NCBI RefSeq assembly: GCF_009789535.1
Contig: NZ_WSUT01000005.1
Coordinates: forward strand, 1,735,501-1,799,500
Source: Sphingomonas carotinifaciens
GTDB taxonomy: Bacteria; Pseudomonadota; Alphaproteobacteria; Sphingomonadales; Sphingomonadaceae
Reading direction: 5' to 3'
DNA length: 64,000 bases
How positions within the stretch are numbered: position 1 is the stretch's first letter; each line of letters begins with the position of its first letter. The notes beneath the pieces were generated by a model. That model was given only the letters and a program-made list of their open reading frames with translations. It made no database searches and had not been told where the DNA came from. Below are positions 20,676 to 27,423 of this stretch, piece after piece. The position numbers and the translations under genes are program-made.

Positions 20676-21185
20676 TCAGGCGGCGGGCAGCCCGGCTTGC
20701 AGGCGGTCGATCGTCGCGCTCTGCCGCGTGCCCTCGGCGGCGGCGCGGGTCTTGAGCGCGGTCAGCGCGGGATAGTCGGGCGCCAGTTGCGCGGCACGGT
20801 CGATCGCGGCCTCGTCGATCGTGGTGACCAGCGCGGAGAGTTGCGCGCGGCGATCGTCCAGTTGGGCCAATCCCGCCTGCGCGTTCAGCCAGGGCTCGCT
20901 GCCGACCGCCTGGCCACGCGCCGCACGCGCCTGAGTCTCGACCTGCCGTGCTTCGCTGTCGAAGTCGCGGGCCAGGGTATCCAACTGGCGGCTCCATTCG
21001 GCGATGCGCGCGTCGAGCGCCGGATCGGGGCGGATTTCCACCGGCTTCACCTCGGGCTCGGCGAAACCCAGTTTCTCGACCGGGCGCACGCCCAGCGAGG
21101 GATAGACGGTGTCGTCCTTTGCGCAGGCGGCGAGCGACAGGCTGAGCGATAAAGCCAGGGCGAGGGGGCGGAGCGACGGCATCAT
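20676..21185 (-). CDS. Putative lipoprotein, 169 residues
   Basis: The N-terminus is a lipoprotein signal: MMPSLRPLALALSLSLSLAAC, with lipobox LAAC and Cys as the future lipidated residue, then acidic KDD. After a short linker (YPSLGVRPVEKLGFAEPEVKPVEIRPDPALDARI) the rest is helical and probably coiled (WSRQLDTLARDFDSEARQVETQARAARGQ). No enzymatic motif is seen. It is likely a periplasmic or outer-membrane-anchored helical protein. Start ATG 21185 (or the adjacent ATG 21182) is chosen because upstream sequence runs into the tRNA-Arg gene region. It converges on the MFS/spermidine-synthase gene with 2 nt between stops. Confidence 0.75.
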   Translation of the reverse strand: MMPSLRPLALALSLSLSLAACAKDDTVYPSLGVRPVEKLGFAEPEVKPVEIRPDPALDARIAEWSRQLDTLARDFDSEARQVETQARAARGQAVGSEPWLNAQAGLAQLDDRRAQLSALVTTIDEAAIDRAAQLAPDYPALTALKTRAAAEGTRQSATIDRLQAGLPAA

Positions 21186-21268
21186 CCCTTGTCCGTAGAA
21201 AAGTGAAGAAAGTCGAGCAACACTCTTGCGTTCGTTTCCGCCCGCTTCTAAGAGCCCACCTCCACAGC

Positions 21269-21345
21269 GCGCCCGTAGCTCAGCTGGATAGAGCATCAGA
21301 CTACGAATCTGAGGGTCGGACGTTCGAATCGTTCCGGGCGCGCCA
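21269..21345 (+). tRNA. tRNA-Arg (anticodon ACG), copy 1
   Basis: A 77-nt cloverleaf with CCA encoded. Acceptor GCGCCCG (21269-21275) pairs with CGGGCGC (21335-21341), discriminator G. The D arm contains AGCTCAGCTGGATAGAGC, the anticodon loop is CTACGAA with anticodon ACG between TCAGA and TCTGA stems, and the T loop is GTTCGAATC. ACG becomes ICG by TadA and reads CGU, CGC and CGA. An identical copy follows after 30 nt. Confidence 0.97.
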
Positions 21346-21375
21346 GTGGAAAAACAGGTCCCAAGCGACCCATGC

Positions 21376-21452
21376 GCGCCCGTAGCTCAGCTGGATAGAG
21401 CATCAGACTACGAATCTGAGGGTCGGACGTTCGAATCGTTCCGGGCGCGCCA
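21376..21452 (+). tRNA. tRNA-Arg (anticodon ACG), copy 2
   Basis: Identical over all 77 nt to the copy at 21269, with the same ACG anticodon and encoded CCA. The 30-nt spacer and flanks differ beyond a few bases, so the duplicated unit is the tRNA itself. The two are probably transcribed together and end at the hairpin at 21477. Confidence 0.97.
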
Positions 21453-21476
21453 TTCACCAGACAGCATCGACCGAAT

Positions 21477-21503
21477 GGCCCCTCCCGCGCCGCAGGAAGG
21501 GCC
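21477..21503 (+). terminator. Hairpin after the tRNA-Arg pair
   Basis: GGCCCCTCC (21477-21485) pairs with GGAAGGGCC (21495-21503) with one mismatch and a 9-nt loop, followed by TTATTG. It can terminate the tRNA transcript and possibly, from the other side, the leftward operon ending at 21513. Confidence 0.55.
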
Positions 21504-21512
21504 TTATTGCGA

Positions 21513-22502
21513 TTACCGGCCGTACATCCGGTCCAGCATGCGCGACACGGTGACCAGTTGCGCGGCGGCGGGATCGAAGCGTGCACCGCCGGCGAGGCGC
21601 CGTGCCCAGTCGGCGCCGGCGCGGCCACCCCATTCCTCCGGCGGCTGGCGGAGCGTTTCGCGCTGGGTGCCGCGATAGCGCTCCGCCACGAAGTCGTAGA
21701 AGGAACCATCGACGTTGCGCAGCGCCGCGCCGCCATGCGTGCCGTAGAAGGCGGCGCTGATCTCCGCATCGCGACCGGCATGGAGCCGCCAGGAGCAGGT
21801 GAGGCGCACGACGGTGCCGGTGGGCAGCACGATGCTGGCGGTGGCGAAGTCTTCGACGGCCTCCGCTGCGGGGGGAAGCAGGCGCCCGTCAGCGAACAGT
21901 TGCGCGGTGACCGCGGGATCGCCCTCGGGAAAGCCCAGCGCCCAGAGCGCCAGATCGACCAGATGCACTCCCAGATCCATCACGCAACCGCCACCCGATT
22001 GCGCACGGTCGTAGAACCACGGCTTGTCCGGGCCATAGGCGTTGTGAAAGACGAGATCGACTGCCTGGACATGGCCGAGCGCGCCCTCCGCCAGCAGGGC
22101 GCGGATCGCCTGCATGCCGGCGGTGAAGCGGTAGGAAAAGTCCACCGACAACAGCCGGTCGGCGGCGCGCGCGGCCTCCACCACGCGGGCCGCCTCGGCG
22201 GCATCGCGGCCGAGCGGCTTCTGGCAGAACACCGCCGCGCCGGCATTCAGCGCAGCGATCGACTGTTCGGCATGAAGCGCGCTGGGCGTGGCGATGACGA
22301 CGCCGTCGACGCCGGTCGCCAGCATCGCCTCCAGCCCGTTCACGTGCCTGGCGTCCGGCGCCAGCTTCGCCGCCTCGGCGATCATGTCCGCCGAGGGATC
22401 GGCGATCGCCGCCGCCTCCACCAGCCCCGTCTCCAGCATCGCCTGCATCCGGTGCCGCCCGATCCACCCGACCCCCAGAAAGCCGATACGCGGGCGGTTC
22501 AT
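21513..22502 (-). CDS. Gfo/Idh/MocA-family NAD(P)-dependent oxidoreductase
   Basis: A 329-residue protein. The Rossmann fold has GFLGVGWIGRHR at about residues 7-18, and the family motif appears as CQKPLG, where the usual EKP is QKP with the lysine kept. The C-terminal alpha/beta domain holds DLGVHLVDLALWALG, the histidine/aspartate region typical of sugar oxidoreductases (D-x-x-x-H). It oxidises or reduces sugars, inositols or related carbons. It is the last gene of the leftward arm of the carbohydrate island, overlapping the dehydrogenase gene by ATGA. The substrate is unknown. Confidence 0.9.
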   Translation of the reverse strand: MNRPRIGFLGVGWIGRHRMQAMLETGLVEAAAIADPSADMIAEAAKLAPDARHVNGLEAMLATGVDGVVIATPSALHAEQSIAALNAGAAVFCQKPLGRDAAEAARVVEAARAADRLLSVDFSYRFTAGMQAIRALLAEGALGHVQAVDLVFHNAYGPDKPWFYDRAQSGGGCVMDLGVHLVDLALWALGFPEGDPAVTAQLFADGRLLPPAAEAVEDFATASIVLPTGTVVRLTCSWRLHAGRDAEISAAFYGTHGGAALRNVDGSFYDFVAERYRGTQRETLRQPPEEWGGRAGADWARRLAGGARFDPAAAQLVTVSRMLDRMYGR

Positions 22503-23503
22503 GCGGCGTCTCCGAACGTTATCAATGCTTTGACGAACCCTTGCGGCTTGTCGCGGGTCGCGGCGATCGCCTCGTCCAGTTGCGTGAGCGGATAGCGGTG
22601 GGTGTAGAGCGGAGCGGGATCGATCCGGCCGCTCGCCACCGCGTCCACCGCTTCGCGCAGGCCCCGCATCTGCACCGCGGGATCGCGTTCATGCGCGTTG
22701 ATGACGTCGATGCCTTTCCAGTTCCAGTCCTGCATGTTCACTTGGCGCGGCCCGTCCTGATGATAGCCGGCGACGATCAGCTTGCCGCCGAAGCCGGTGA
22801 TCGCGCTGGCGAGATCGAGCGGCCACTGCTTGCCCACCGCCTCGATCACCCGGTCGCACAGCGTCTCCCCGGTCAGGCGCTTCACCTCCTCGATGATCGC
22901 CCAGTGGTCGTGCATCGGGATCGTCTCCGCTGCGCCATAATGCCGGGCAAGCGCCAGCGACTCGTCGCGGCGCGAGATCGCGATGACGCGGGCGCCGGCG
23001 TCCGTGGCGAGGCGGGTGAGTATCGCGCCGAGGAAGCCGATGCCGACGATGGCGACGGTGTGGCCGGGGCGGATGTCGGAGCGGCGGAAGATGTTCATCG
23101 CGCAGCCGAGGGGCTCGCCGGGGAAGGGGCGGCGGTGGAGGGCGGGGGGCAGGACGACGAGCGCGTCGGCGGCGGCGATGTCGTAGGCGGCGAAGCTGTG
23201 GCAGGACAAGGTGGCGACGCGGTCGCCGGGGTGCACGTCCGACACGCCCGGGCCGACCGCGTCGACGATGCCCCAGCCCTCATGCCCCATGCCGCCCGCC
23301 TCGCCGGGGAAGCTGGACCAGGGCTGTCCGGCCCATGGCTCGACGTTCGAGGCGCAGACGCCGCAGCCCTCCAGCCGGATGCGCACCTCGCCGGGTCCGG
23401 GTTCGGGGCGGGCCACCTCCACCATCTCGAACCGTTCGGGTGCGGCCAGTATCGCGGCCTGCATCGTCTCGCTCACCATCTGTTCCTTGTCGTTCGTTAT
23501 CAT
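22499..23503 (-). CDS. Zinc-binding medium-chain dehydrogenase (threonine/sorbitol dehydrogenase-like)
   Basis: A 334-residue MDR protein. It has the catalytic-zinc ligand region LEGCGVCASNVEPWAG followed by GGMGHEGWGIV, and the cofactor motif VAIVGIGFLGAILTRLATDAGARVIAISRR. The four-cysteine structural-zinc lobe of classical alcohol dehydrogenases is not evident. It oxidises a secondary alcohol, plausibly on a sugar or cyclitol. ATG 23503 overlaps the Nramp stop (ATGA); ATG 23479, with AAGGA 4 nt upstream, is an equally plausible start. It is coupled to the Gfo/Idh gene, and the pair could act as sequential polyol/ketose redox steps. Confidence 0.88.
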   Translation of the reverse strand: MITNDKEQMVSETMQAAILAAPERFEMVEVARPEPGPGEVRIRLEGCGVCASNVEPWAGQPWSSFPGEAGGMGHEGWGIVDAVGPGVSDVHPGDRVATLSCHSFAAYDIAAADALVVLPPALHRRPFPGEPLGCAMNIFRRSDIRPGHTVAIVGIGFLGAILTRLATDAGARVIAISRRDESLALARHYGAAETIPMHDHWAIIEEVKRLTGETLCDRVIEAVGKQWPLDLASAITGFGGKLIVAGYHQDGPRQVNMQDWNWKGIDVINAHERDPAVQMRGLREAVDAVASGRIDPAPLYTHRYPLTQLDEAIAATRDKPQGFVKALITFGDAA

Positions 23504-24750
23504 GAAGCCCAGGCGACGATCAGGGCGATCGCCGCGGCAAAGGTGACCAGCACCGTGATCCAGCCGAGCATGGTGGTCAGCCAGCCGTTGCGCCGTGCGC
23601 CCATCATCCGCCGGTCGCCGGTCATGATCATCATCGCACACAGCAGCGGCGGCACCGAAAAGCCCTGCACGATCCCCGACCACACCAAAGCCCGCATCGG
23701 ATTGAAGCCGAGAAAGTTGAGCGCCACCGCGACGATCGTGACCAGCACGATCACCGCGTAGAACAGCTTCGCCTCGCCGACCTTTGCGTTCAGATGCCCC
23801 TCGCGCCCGACCCCCTGTACCAGATCATAGGCGGCGCCGGTCGACATGACGGGCACCGCGAGGAAACCGACGCCGACCACGCCGGCGGCGAACAGCCATT
23901 TGGCAGCCGGACCCGCCAGCGGCTCCAGCGCGGAGGCGGCCTGTGCGGCGCTTTCGATCTCGGTCTGGCCGGCGGGGTGGAGCGTCGCACCGGTCGACAG
24001 GATGATGAAGTAGAGGATGACGTTGGAGAAGAGCATGCCGACGATGACGTCGCGGCGGGTGCGCTCCAGCTCCCCGCGGCTGGCGCCGAAACGCTGGCGC
24101 CAGCGCGTTCTGCCCTCGGCGATCTGCTCCTCCACCTCCTGATTGGACTGCCAGGTGTAGATATAGGCGGACAGGGAGGTGCCGATGCACGCGACGACCA
24201 TCGCCAGGAACTCGGCATCCATCGTCACCCGTGGCATCACCGTCGCGCGCAGCACCGCCCCCCAGTCGGGCCGGGCCATGATCGCGGCCGCGACATAGGC
24301 GAACAGGGCAAGCGCCAGCCAGCGGAAGATGGTGCGCAGCAGATCGTAGCTGCCGAAGATCTGAAAGGCGACGATGATCGCCGCCGCGCCCACGACGATG
24401 GCGGGAACGGGCACGGGGACGAGCAGCGCCAGCGCCGCGCCGATCCCGCCCAGATTGGCCGCCGCCTCGATGACATTGCCGGTAAAGGCGCAGGCGACGA
24501 GCGGATACAGCACCCAGCGCGGAAACCGGTCGCGCACCGCGGCGAACAGTCCCTTGCCATAAACGCGCCCCAGCTTGGCCGAGACATAGACGACGACATA
24601 CATCATCGGCAGCAGCACGGGGGCGATCCACAGAAAGCCCAGGCCGAACCGTGCGCCGGCGGTGGCATAGGTGCCGATCGCGGAAGGATCGTCGTCCGCC
24701 GCCCCGGTGATGATGCCGGTGCCAAGCACGCGCAGGGGATTGCGCGCCAT
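23500..24750 (-). CDS. Nramp-related divalent metal cation transporter
   Basis: A 416-residue membrane protein with about 11 helices. Helix 1 reads GTGIITGAADDDPSAIGTYATAG, where the DPS segment takes the place of the metal-binding DPG of MntH, a variant seen in Nramp-related transporters of uncertain specificity. Helix 6 has FLAVPVMSTGAAYDL, comparable to the A/P-M-P-H motif of MntH but without its methionine-histidine pair. The canonical Mn2+ ligands are therefore altered, and metal specificity is unsure. A putative 8-codon ORF ends on its start codon (TGATG). It sits in the leftward arm of the sugar island, perhaps supplying metal for an enzyme there. Confidence 0.8.
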   Translation of the reverse strand: MARNPLRVLGTGIITGAADDDPSAIGTYATAGARFGLGFLWIAPVLLPMMYVVVYVSAKLGRVYGKGLFAAVRDRFPRWVLYPLVACAFTGNVIEAAANLGGIGAALALLVPVPVPAIVVGAAAIIVAFQIFGSYDLLRTIFRWLALALFAYVAAAIMARPDWGAVLRATVMPRVTMDAEFLAMVVACIGTSLSAYIYTWQSNQEVEEQIAEGRTRWRQRFGASRGELERTRRDVIVGMLFSNVILYFIILSTGATLHPAGQTEIESAAQAASALEPLAGPAAKWLFAAGVVGVGFLAVPVMSTGAAYDLVQGVGREGHLNAKVGEAKLFYAVIVLVTIVAVALNFLGFNPMRALVWSGIVQGFSVPPLLCAMMIMTGDRRMMGARRNGWLTTMLGWITVLVTFAAAIALIVAWAS

Positions 24751-24776
24751 CAGGCACGCCTCGCTTCATGGGTCAT
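24750..24776 (-). CDS. Possible 8-residue leader peptide coupled to the Nramp-type gene
   Basis: ATG at 24776-24774 starts MTHEARRA, and the stop TGA at 24752-24750 overlaps the Nramp ATG as TGATG. A strong AGGAG lies 5 nt before this ATG, better than the GAGG before the Nramp start itself. It could couple or gate translation of the transporter. The case rests on spacing only. Confidence 0.35.
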   Translation of the reverse strand: MTHEARRA

Positions 24777-24902
24777 CGTCGCTCCTGCATGACCGGGTCC
24801 GGCGGGTGCCGGCACCGGTTGCAGCAGCGCGATGACACCGTGCCATGCGAAGCAAAATAACATCGGATCACAATTGCTTGATACCGGGCGCGTGCCCGAT
24901 CT

Positions 24903-25823
24903 TCATTCCGCCGCCACCGCAGGGACGCTGGTCGATGCCGGTGCGTAGCGGTCGATCATCCATGCGCAGAAATCGGCAAAGGCCTGCGGCTCGCGCGCCG
25001 GGCTGGTATGATGCGGCGCGACGCCCAGATGCTCGGGCGTGAAGCAGAAGGTGACGGTGACGTCGAGATCGGCCAGCGCCTCCATCTGGCGGTCGAACCA
25101 GTCGGTCGCATTGGGCCGGAAGCTGTCCGCCCAGCTCAGCCCGGTGCGCAGCTTCTTCGTGCCCAGCCGCTTCATCCAGGCGACGGCATCGTCCAGCCGG
25201 GGGTCCTCGAAATGGAACCACTGCATCAGCCCCATCTCGCCCGCCACCTTGGCATAATCCTCCAAGGCGGGCTTCGGCGTACCGTCCGGGCGGATGAGCC
25301 CCATGTAGAAATGGCGGTAATAGCTGGACCCTTCCGCCTCGCGGTGGCGGGTGGTGGCGCCCCATTCCATCGGCAGGTCGAACAGCGAATACCAGAAGAC
25401 GCGCGGCACGCGGCCGAGCAGCAGCTCGGCGGTGCGACGCAGGCCGAACACCTGCACCTCCTCCGCCCCGAAGGAGCCGACGCCGACTTCGGTCACCCAG
25501 ACGGGCTTGTGCGTCACCGCCTCGATCTCGGCGACCTTGGCCGGCCATTCGTGGATCGACCACAGGTTCCAGTCGAGCGGGAAGCCGTGCACCGCGACGA
25601 CATCGACCGCATCCAGCACGCCGTGCCCTTCCATGCGGCGCACCCAGGCCGGATCGATGGGCGACATGCCGCCCAGCACGCGGGTGATCGCCGGATTGAC
25701 CGCGTGGATCGCGTTGCCGGCACGCGCGACCGTATCGGCGAAGATCGCCCAGTCGGGATCGAGTTCCGGGTCCCAATGCGACTTGTTGTTCGGCTCGTTC
25801 CAGATCATCGCGGCTTCGATCAT
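24903..25823 (-). CDS. Glycosidase-like (clan GH-A) TIM-barrel protein with circularly permuted motif order
   Basis: A 306-residue protein. The clan GH-A acid/base motif WNEPN is at residues 8-12 (Glu10), and a nucleophile-like WVTEVG is at 109-113 (Glu112). The end of a normal barrel (WYSLFDLPMEW, YMGLIRPDGTPKPALEDY) comes by residue 190. What follows (FHFEDPRLDDAVAWMKRLG, LRTGLSW, WFDRQMEAL, VTVTFCFTPEHLG, FADFCAWMIDRYA) looks like strands 1-3 that should precede WNEPN. So the barrel appears circularly permuted at about the strand 3/strand 4 boundary. ATG 25823 has GGAGG 7 nt upstream and an ATGA overlap with the methyltransferase. Likely a beta-xylosidase-like or transglycosylating enzyme; the activity is unproven. 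Confidence 0.75.
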   Translation of the reverse strand: MIEAAMIWNEPNNKSHWDPELDPDWAIFADTVARAGNAIHAVNPAITRVLGGMSPIDPAWVRRMEGHGVLDAVDVVAVHGFPLDWNLWSIHEWPAKVAEIEAVTHKPVWVTEVGVGSFGAEEVQVFGLRRTAELLLGRVPRVFWYSLFDLPMEWGATTRHREAEGSSYYRHFYMGLIRPDGTPKPALEDYAKVAGEMGLMQWFHFEDPRLDDAVAWMKRLGTKKLRTGLSWADSFRPNATDWFDRQMEALADLDVTVTFCFTPEHLGVAPHHTSPAREPQAFADFCAWMIDRYAPASTSVPAVAAE

Positions 25824-26617
25824 CGTGTTTCCTCCCCCTTGTTCGGATAGACGGCGGCAGGGCCGTATTCGGCATAGGGTATATCGCTGACGCGGCAGAG
25901 ATAGACCTCGTTCTCCGGATGCGCCTCGATCCGGAACCCGGCGGCGCGCAGCATCGCCTCCGAACAGGCGCGGTTCGGTGCCCACCAGTTGGTCCAGTCG
26001 TTGGCGAAGGCACGCTCGATGAAATGCATCTTCGGATAGGCGGCATCGTCGAAAAAGTCGGGCGGCTGGTGCGTGCCCGGCTTGTGAAAGGGATGGTCGG
26101 CCGGCGCGTCATAGGCGTCGCGCGACCCCTGCTGCATCGTCTGGAACAGCAGCATGTCGCCCGCGACATGCTCCCGGATCAGGTCCAGCGCGAGCAGCGG
26201 GTGGCGCAGGTGATAGAGCACGCCCATGAAGATCACGAGGTCGAACCGTTCACCAAGCGCACCGACATCGTAGACGGACAGGTTGCGGAACTCGACACCC
26301 TCGAACCCCAGCGCCCGGCTCGCCAGCCGCGCCTGCGCCAGATAGCGGTCGTCGCTGTCGATCCCCAGCACCCGGTCGGCGCCGCGCCGCTTCATCTCGA
26401 CAGAATAAAAGCCGGCATTGCAGCCGATATCGAGCACCGACTTGCCGGTCAGGTCGGCAGGCAGGGCGTGGGCGAAGCGGTCGAACTTGAAGCCCGGATA
26501 ATTGCCCAGGAAATGATCGGGCGCGGTCCACAGCCCATCGCCCAGATCGATATTGTGGAACCACGGCCCAAGCGCGGCCACCTGTTCACGCAAAGCCTTG
26601 TCGGCGATCGTCGCCAT
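25820..26617 (-). CDS. SAM-dependent methyltransferase resembling CmoB (TIGR04290-like)
   Basis: A 265-residue protein. GPWFHNIDLGDGLWTAPDHFLGNYPGFKFDRF precedes motif I SVLDIGCNAGFYS (about 60-72), then GADRVLGIDSDDRYLAQA and FDLVIFMGVLYHLRHPLLALDLI. This layout, with the W-x-H-x-I-x-L-G-D-G start, is that of CmoB-like methyltransferases. A CmoB tRNA role seems unlikely in a sugar gene island, and I recall a family of this type (TIGR04290) found in glycosyltransferase clusters. The acceptor is unknown, perhaps a glycan. ATG 26617 overlaps the phosphatase stop (TGATG) with GAGAGG 8 nt upstream. Confidence 0.85.
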   Translation of the reverse strand: MATIADKALREQVAALGPWFHNIDLGDGLWTAPDHFLGNYPGFKFDRFAHALPADLTGKSVLDIGCNAGFYSVEMKRRGADRVLGIDSDDRYLAQARLASRALGFEGVEFRNLSVYDVGALGERFDLVIFMGVLYHLRHPLLALDLIREHVAGDMLLFQTMQQGSRDAYDAPADHPFHKPGTHQPPDFFDDAAYPKMHFIERAFANDWTNWWAPNRACSEAMLRAAGFRIEAHPENEVYLCRVSDIPYAEYGPAAVYPNKGEETR

Positions 26618-27213
26618 CAGCACATCCTCTCGTTCAGGCTCAGCAATTTGGCACCCCAGTCGCCGACCACGGCGCGCGAGACGCTGGCCGGGGCAATGTC
26701 GAAGCGCAGGAGATTGTCGAGCGACAGGCCCAGCACATGCGCGACGCCGGCGCGGATCATGTCGCTATGGCTGACCAGCGCGATCACCTGCCCATCGGCG
26801 TCGCGCGCCAGCCGTTCGATATGGCCGACGATGCGGGCCTGCGCCTCCGCCATCGTCTCGCCACCGGGGATGCGCGCCGTGCCGCGCCGGTTGTTCCATG
26901 CATCCCAGGCGGGGCCGTGCAACGTGCCGAATGCAGCCCCCGTCCAATCGCCCATGTCGATCTCGACCAGCGCATCGACCATGGTCGGCGCCGGAAGACC
27001 GCACGCGTCCGCAATCGCCTGCGCCGTCTGGCAGGTGCGGGTCAGGGGGCTGCATTCGATGCGGGTGATCCCCTGACCGACCAGCGCCGCCCCCAAGGCG
27101 GCCGCCTGCGCCAAGCCGGCCTCGCTCAAGGGTACGCCCGGCAGGCGCCCCGAAAGACGTACATCCAGATGAGCATGCGCCGCATGGCGGATGAAAAGGA
27201 TCGTTGCGGTCAA
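26617..27213 (-). CDS. Histidine phosphatase (phosphoglycerate-mutase-like) family protein
   Basis: A 198-residue protein with catalytic His10 in FIRHAAH (RHA instead of the usual RHG), GVPLSEAGLAQAAALG, SPLTRTCQTAQAIA, Glu in VEIDMGDWTG and the second histidine in VIALVSHSDMIRA. It removes phosphate from small phosphoesters such as sugar phosphates, similar to CobC/GpmB-like enzymes. The start is TTG 27213, with GGGGAAG about 7 nt upstream; no ATG fits. It is the first gene of the leftward arm and faces the shared divergent promoter region. Confidence 0.88.
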   Translation of the reverse strand: MTATILFIRHAAHAHLDVRLSGRLPGVPLSEAGLAQAAALGAALVGQGITRIECSPLTRTCQTAQAIADACGLPAPTMVDALVEIDMGDWTGAAFGTLHGPAWDAWNNRRGTARIPGGETMAEAQARIVGHIERLARDADGQVIALVSHSDMIRAGVAHVLGLSLDNLLRFDIAPASVSRAVVGDWGAKLLSLNERMC

Positions 27214-27261
27214 ATGTACGCTTCCCCGCCCCCTGTATCGCCGCACCAGGAATGGCAGCGA

Positions 27262-27277
27262 CTTAACAATTGTTAAG
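27262..27277. promoter_or_regulatory. Perfect 16-bp palindrome, candidate operator
   Basis: CTTAACAATTGTTAAG reads the same on both strands. It is AT-rich in a GC-rich genome and lies in the divergent region between the two arms of the carbohydrate island. A second dyad, AGAAG-ATAG-CTTCT (27276-27289), abuts it. The symmetry suggests a dimeric regulator site. No regulator gene is seen nearby. Confidence 0.45.
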
Positions 27278-27299
27278 AAGATAGCTTCTCAATAGGTTA

Positions 27300-27326
27300 G
27301 GAACAAAGAAGAAGAAGCTTCGTTCC
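27300..27326. promoter_or_regulatory. Bidirectional EcfG-type general-stress promoter, GGAAC-N16-CGTT
   Basis: Rightward, GGAAC (27300-27304) is followed by 16 nt and CGTT (27321-27324), an exact match to the EcfG consensus GGAAC-N16/17-CGTT. Leftward, GGAAC (27326-27322) is followed by 17 nt and GTT (27304-27302), so the ends mirror each other (GGAAC...GTTCC). It can serve the rightward arm, with its ATG about 100 nt away, and possibly the leftward arm about 90 nt away. Confidence 0.7.
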
Positions 27327-27423
27327 ACTACCGAAAGCATTGTGATGAGGGGGTGTTGAACCGAATGACCCGAGTGGCCGCGACAATCCGCTTTTCGTCA
27401 ACAACACAGATCAAGTTTCCGGC

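Noticed and set aside
21269..21452. The duplicated 77-nt block as a direct repeat of a mobile or CRISPR-like array
   Set aside because: Each unit folds as a full tRNA-Arg with encoded CCA; two units only, with no spacer pattern or cas genes.
25820..26617. A tRNA-modifying CmoB assignment for the methyltransferase
   Set aside because: Only the general layout matches. Its place inside a sugar gene operon makes a CmoB tRNA role unlikely.
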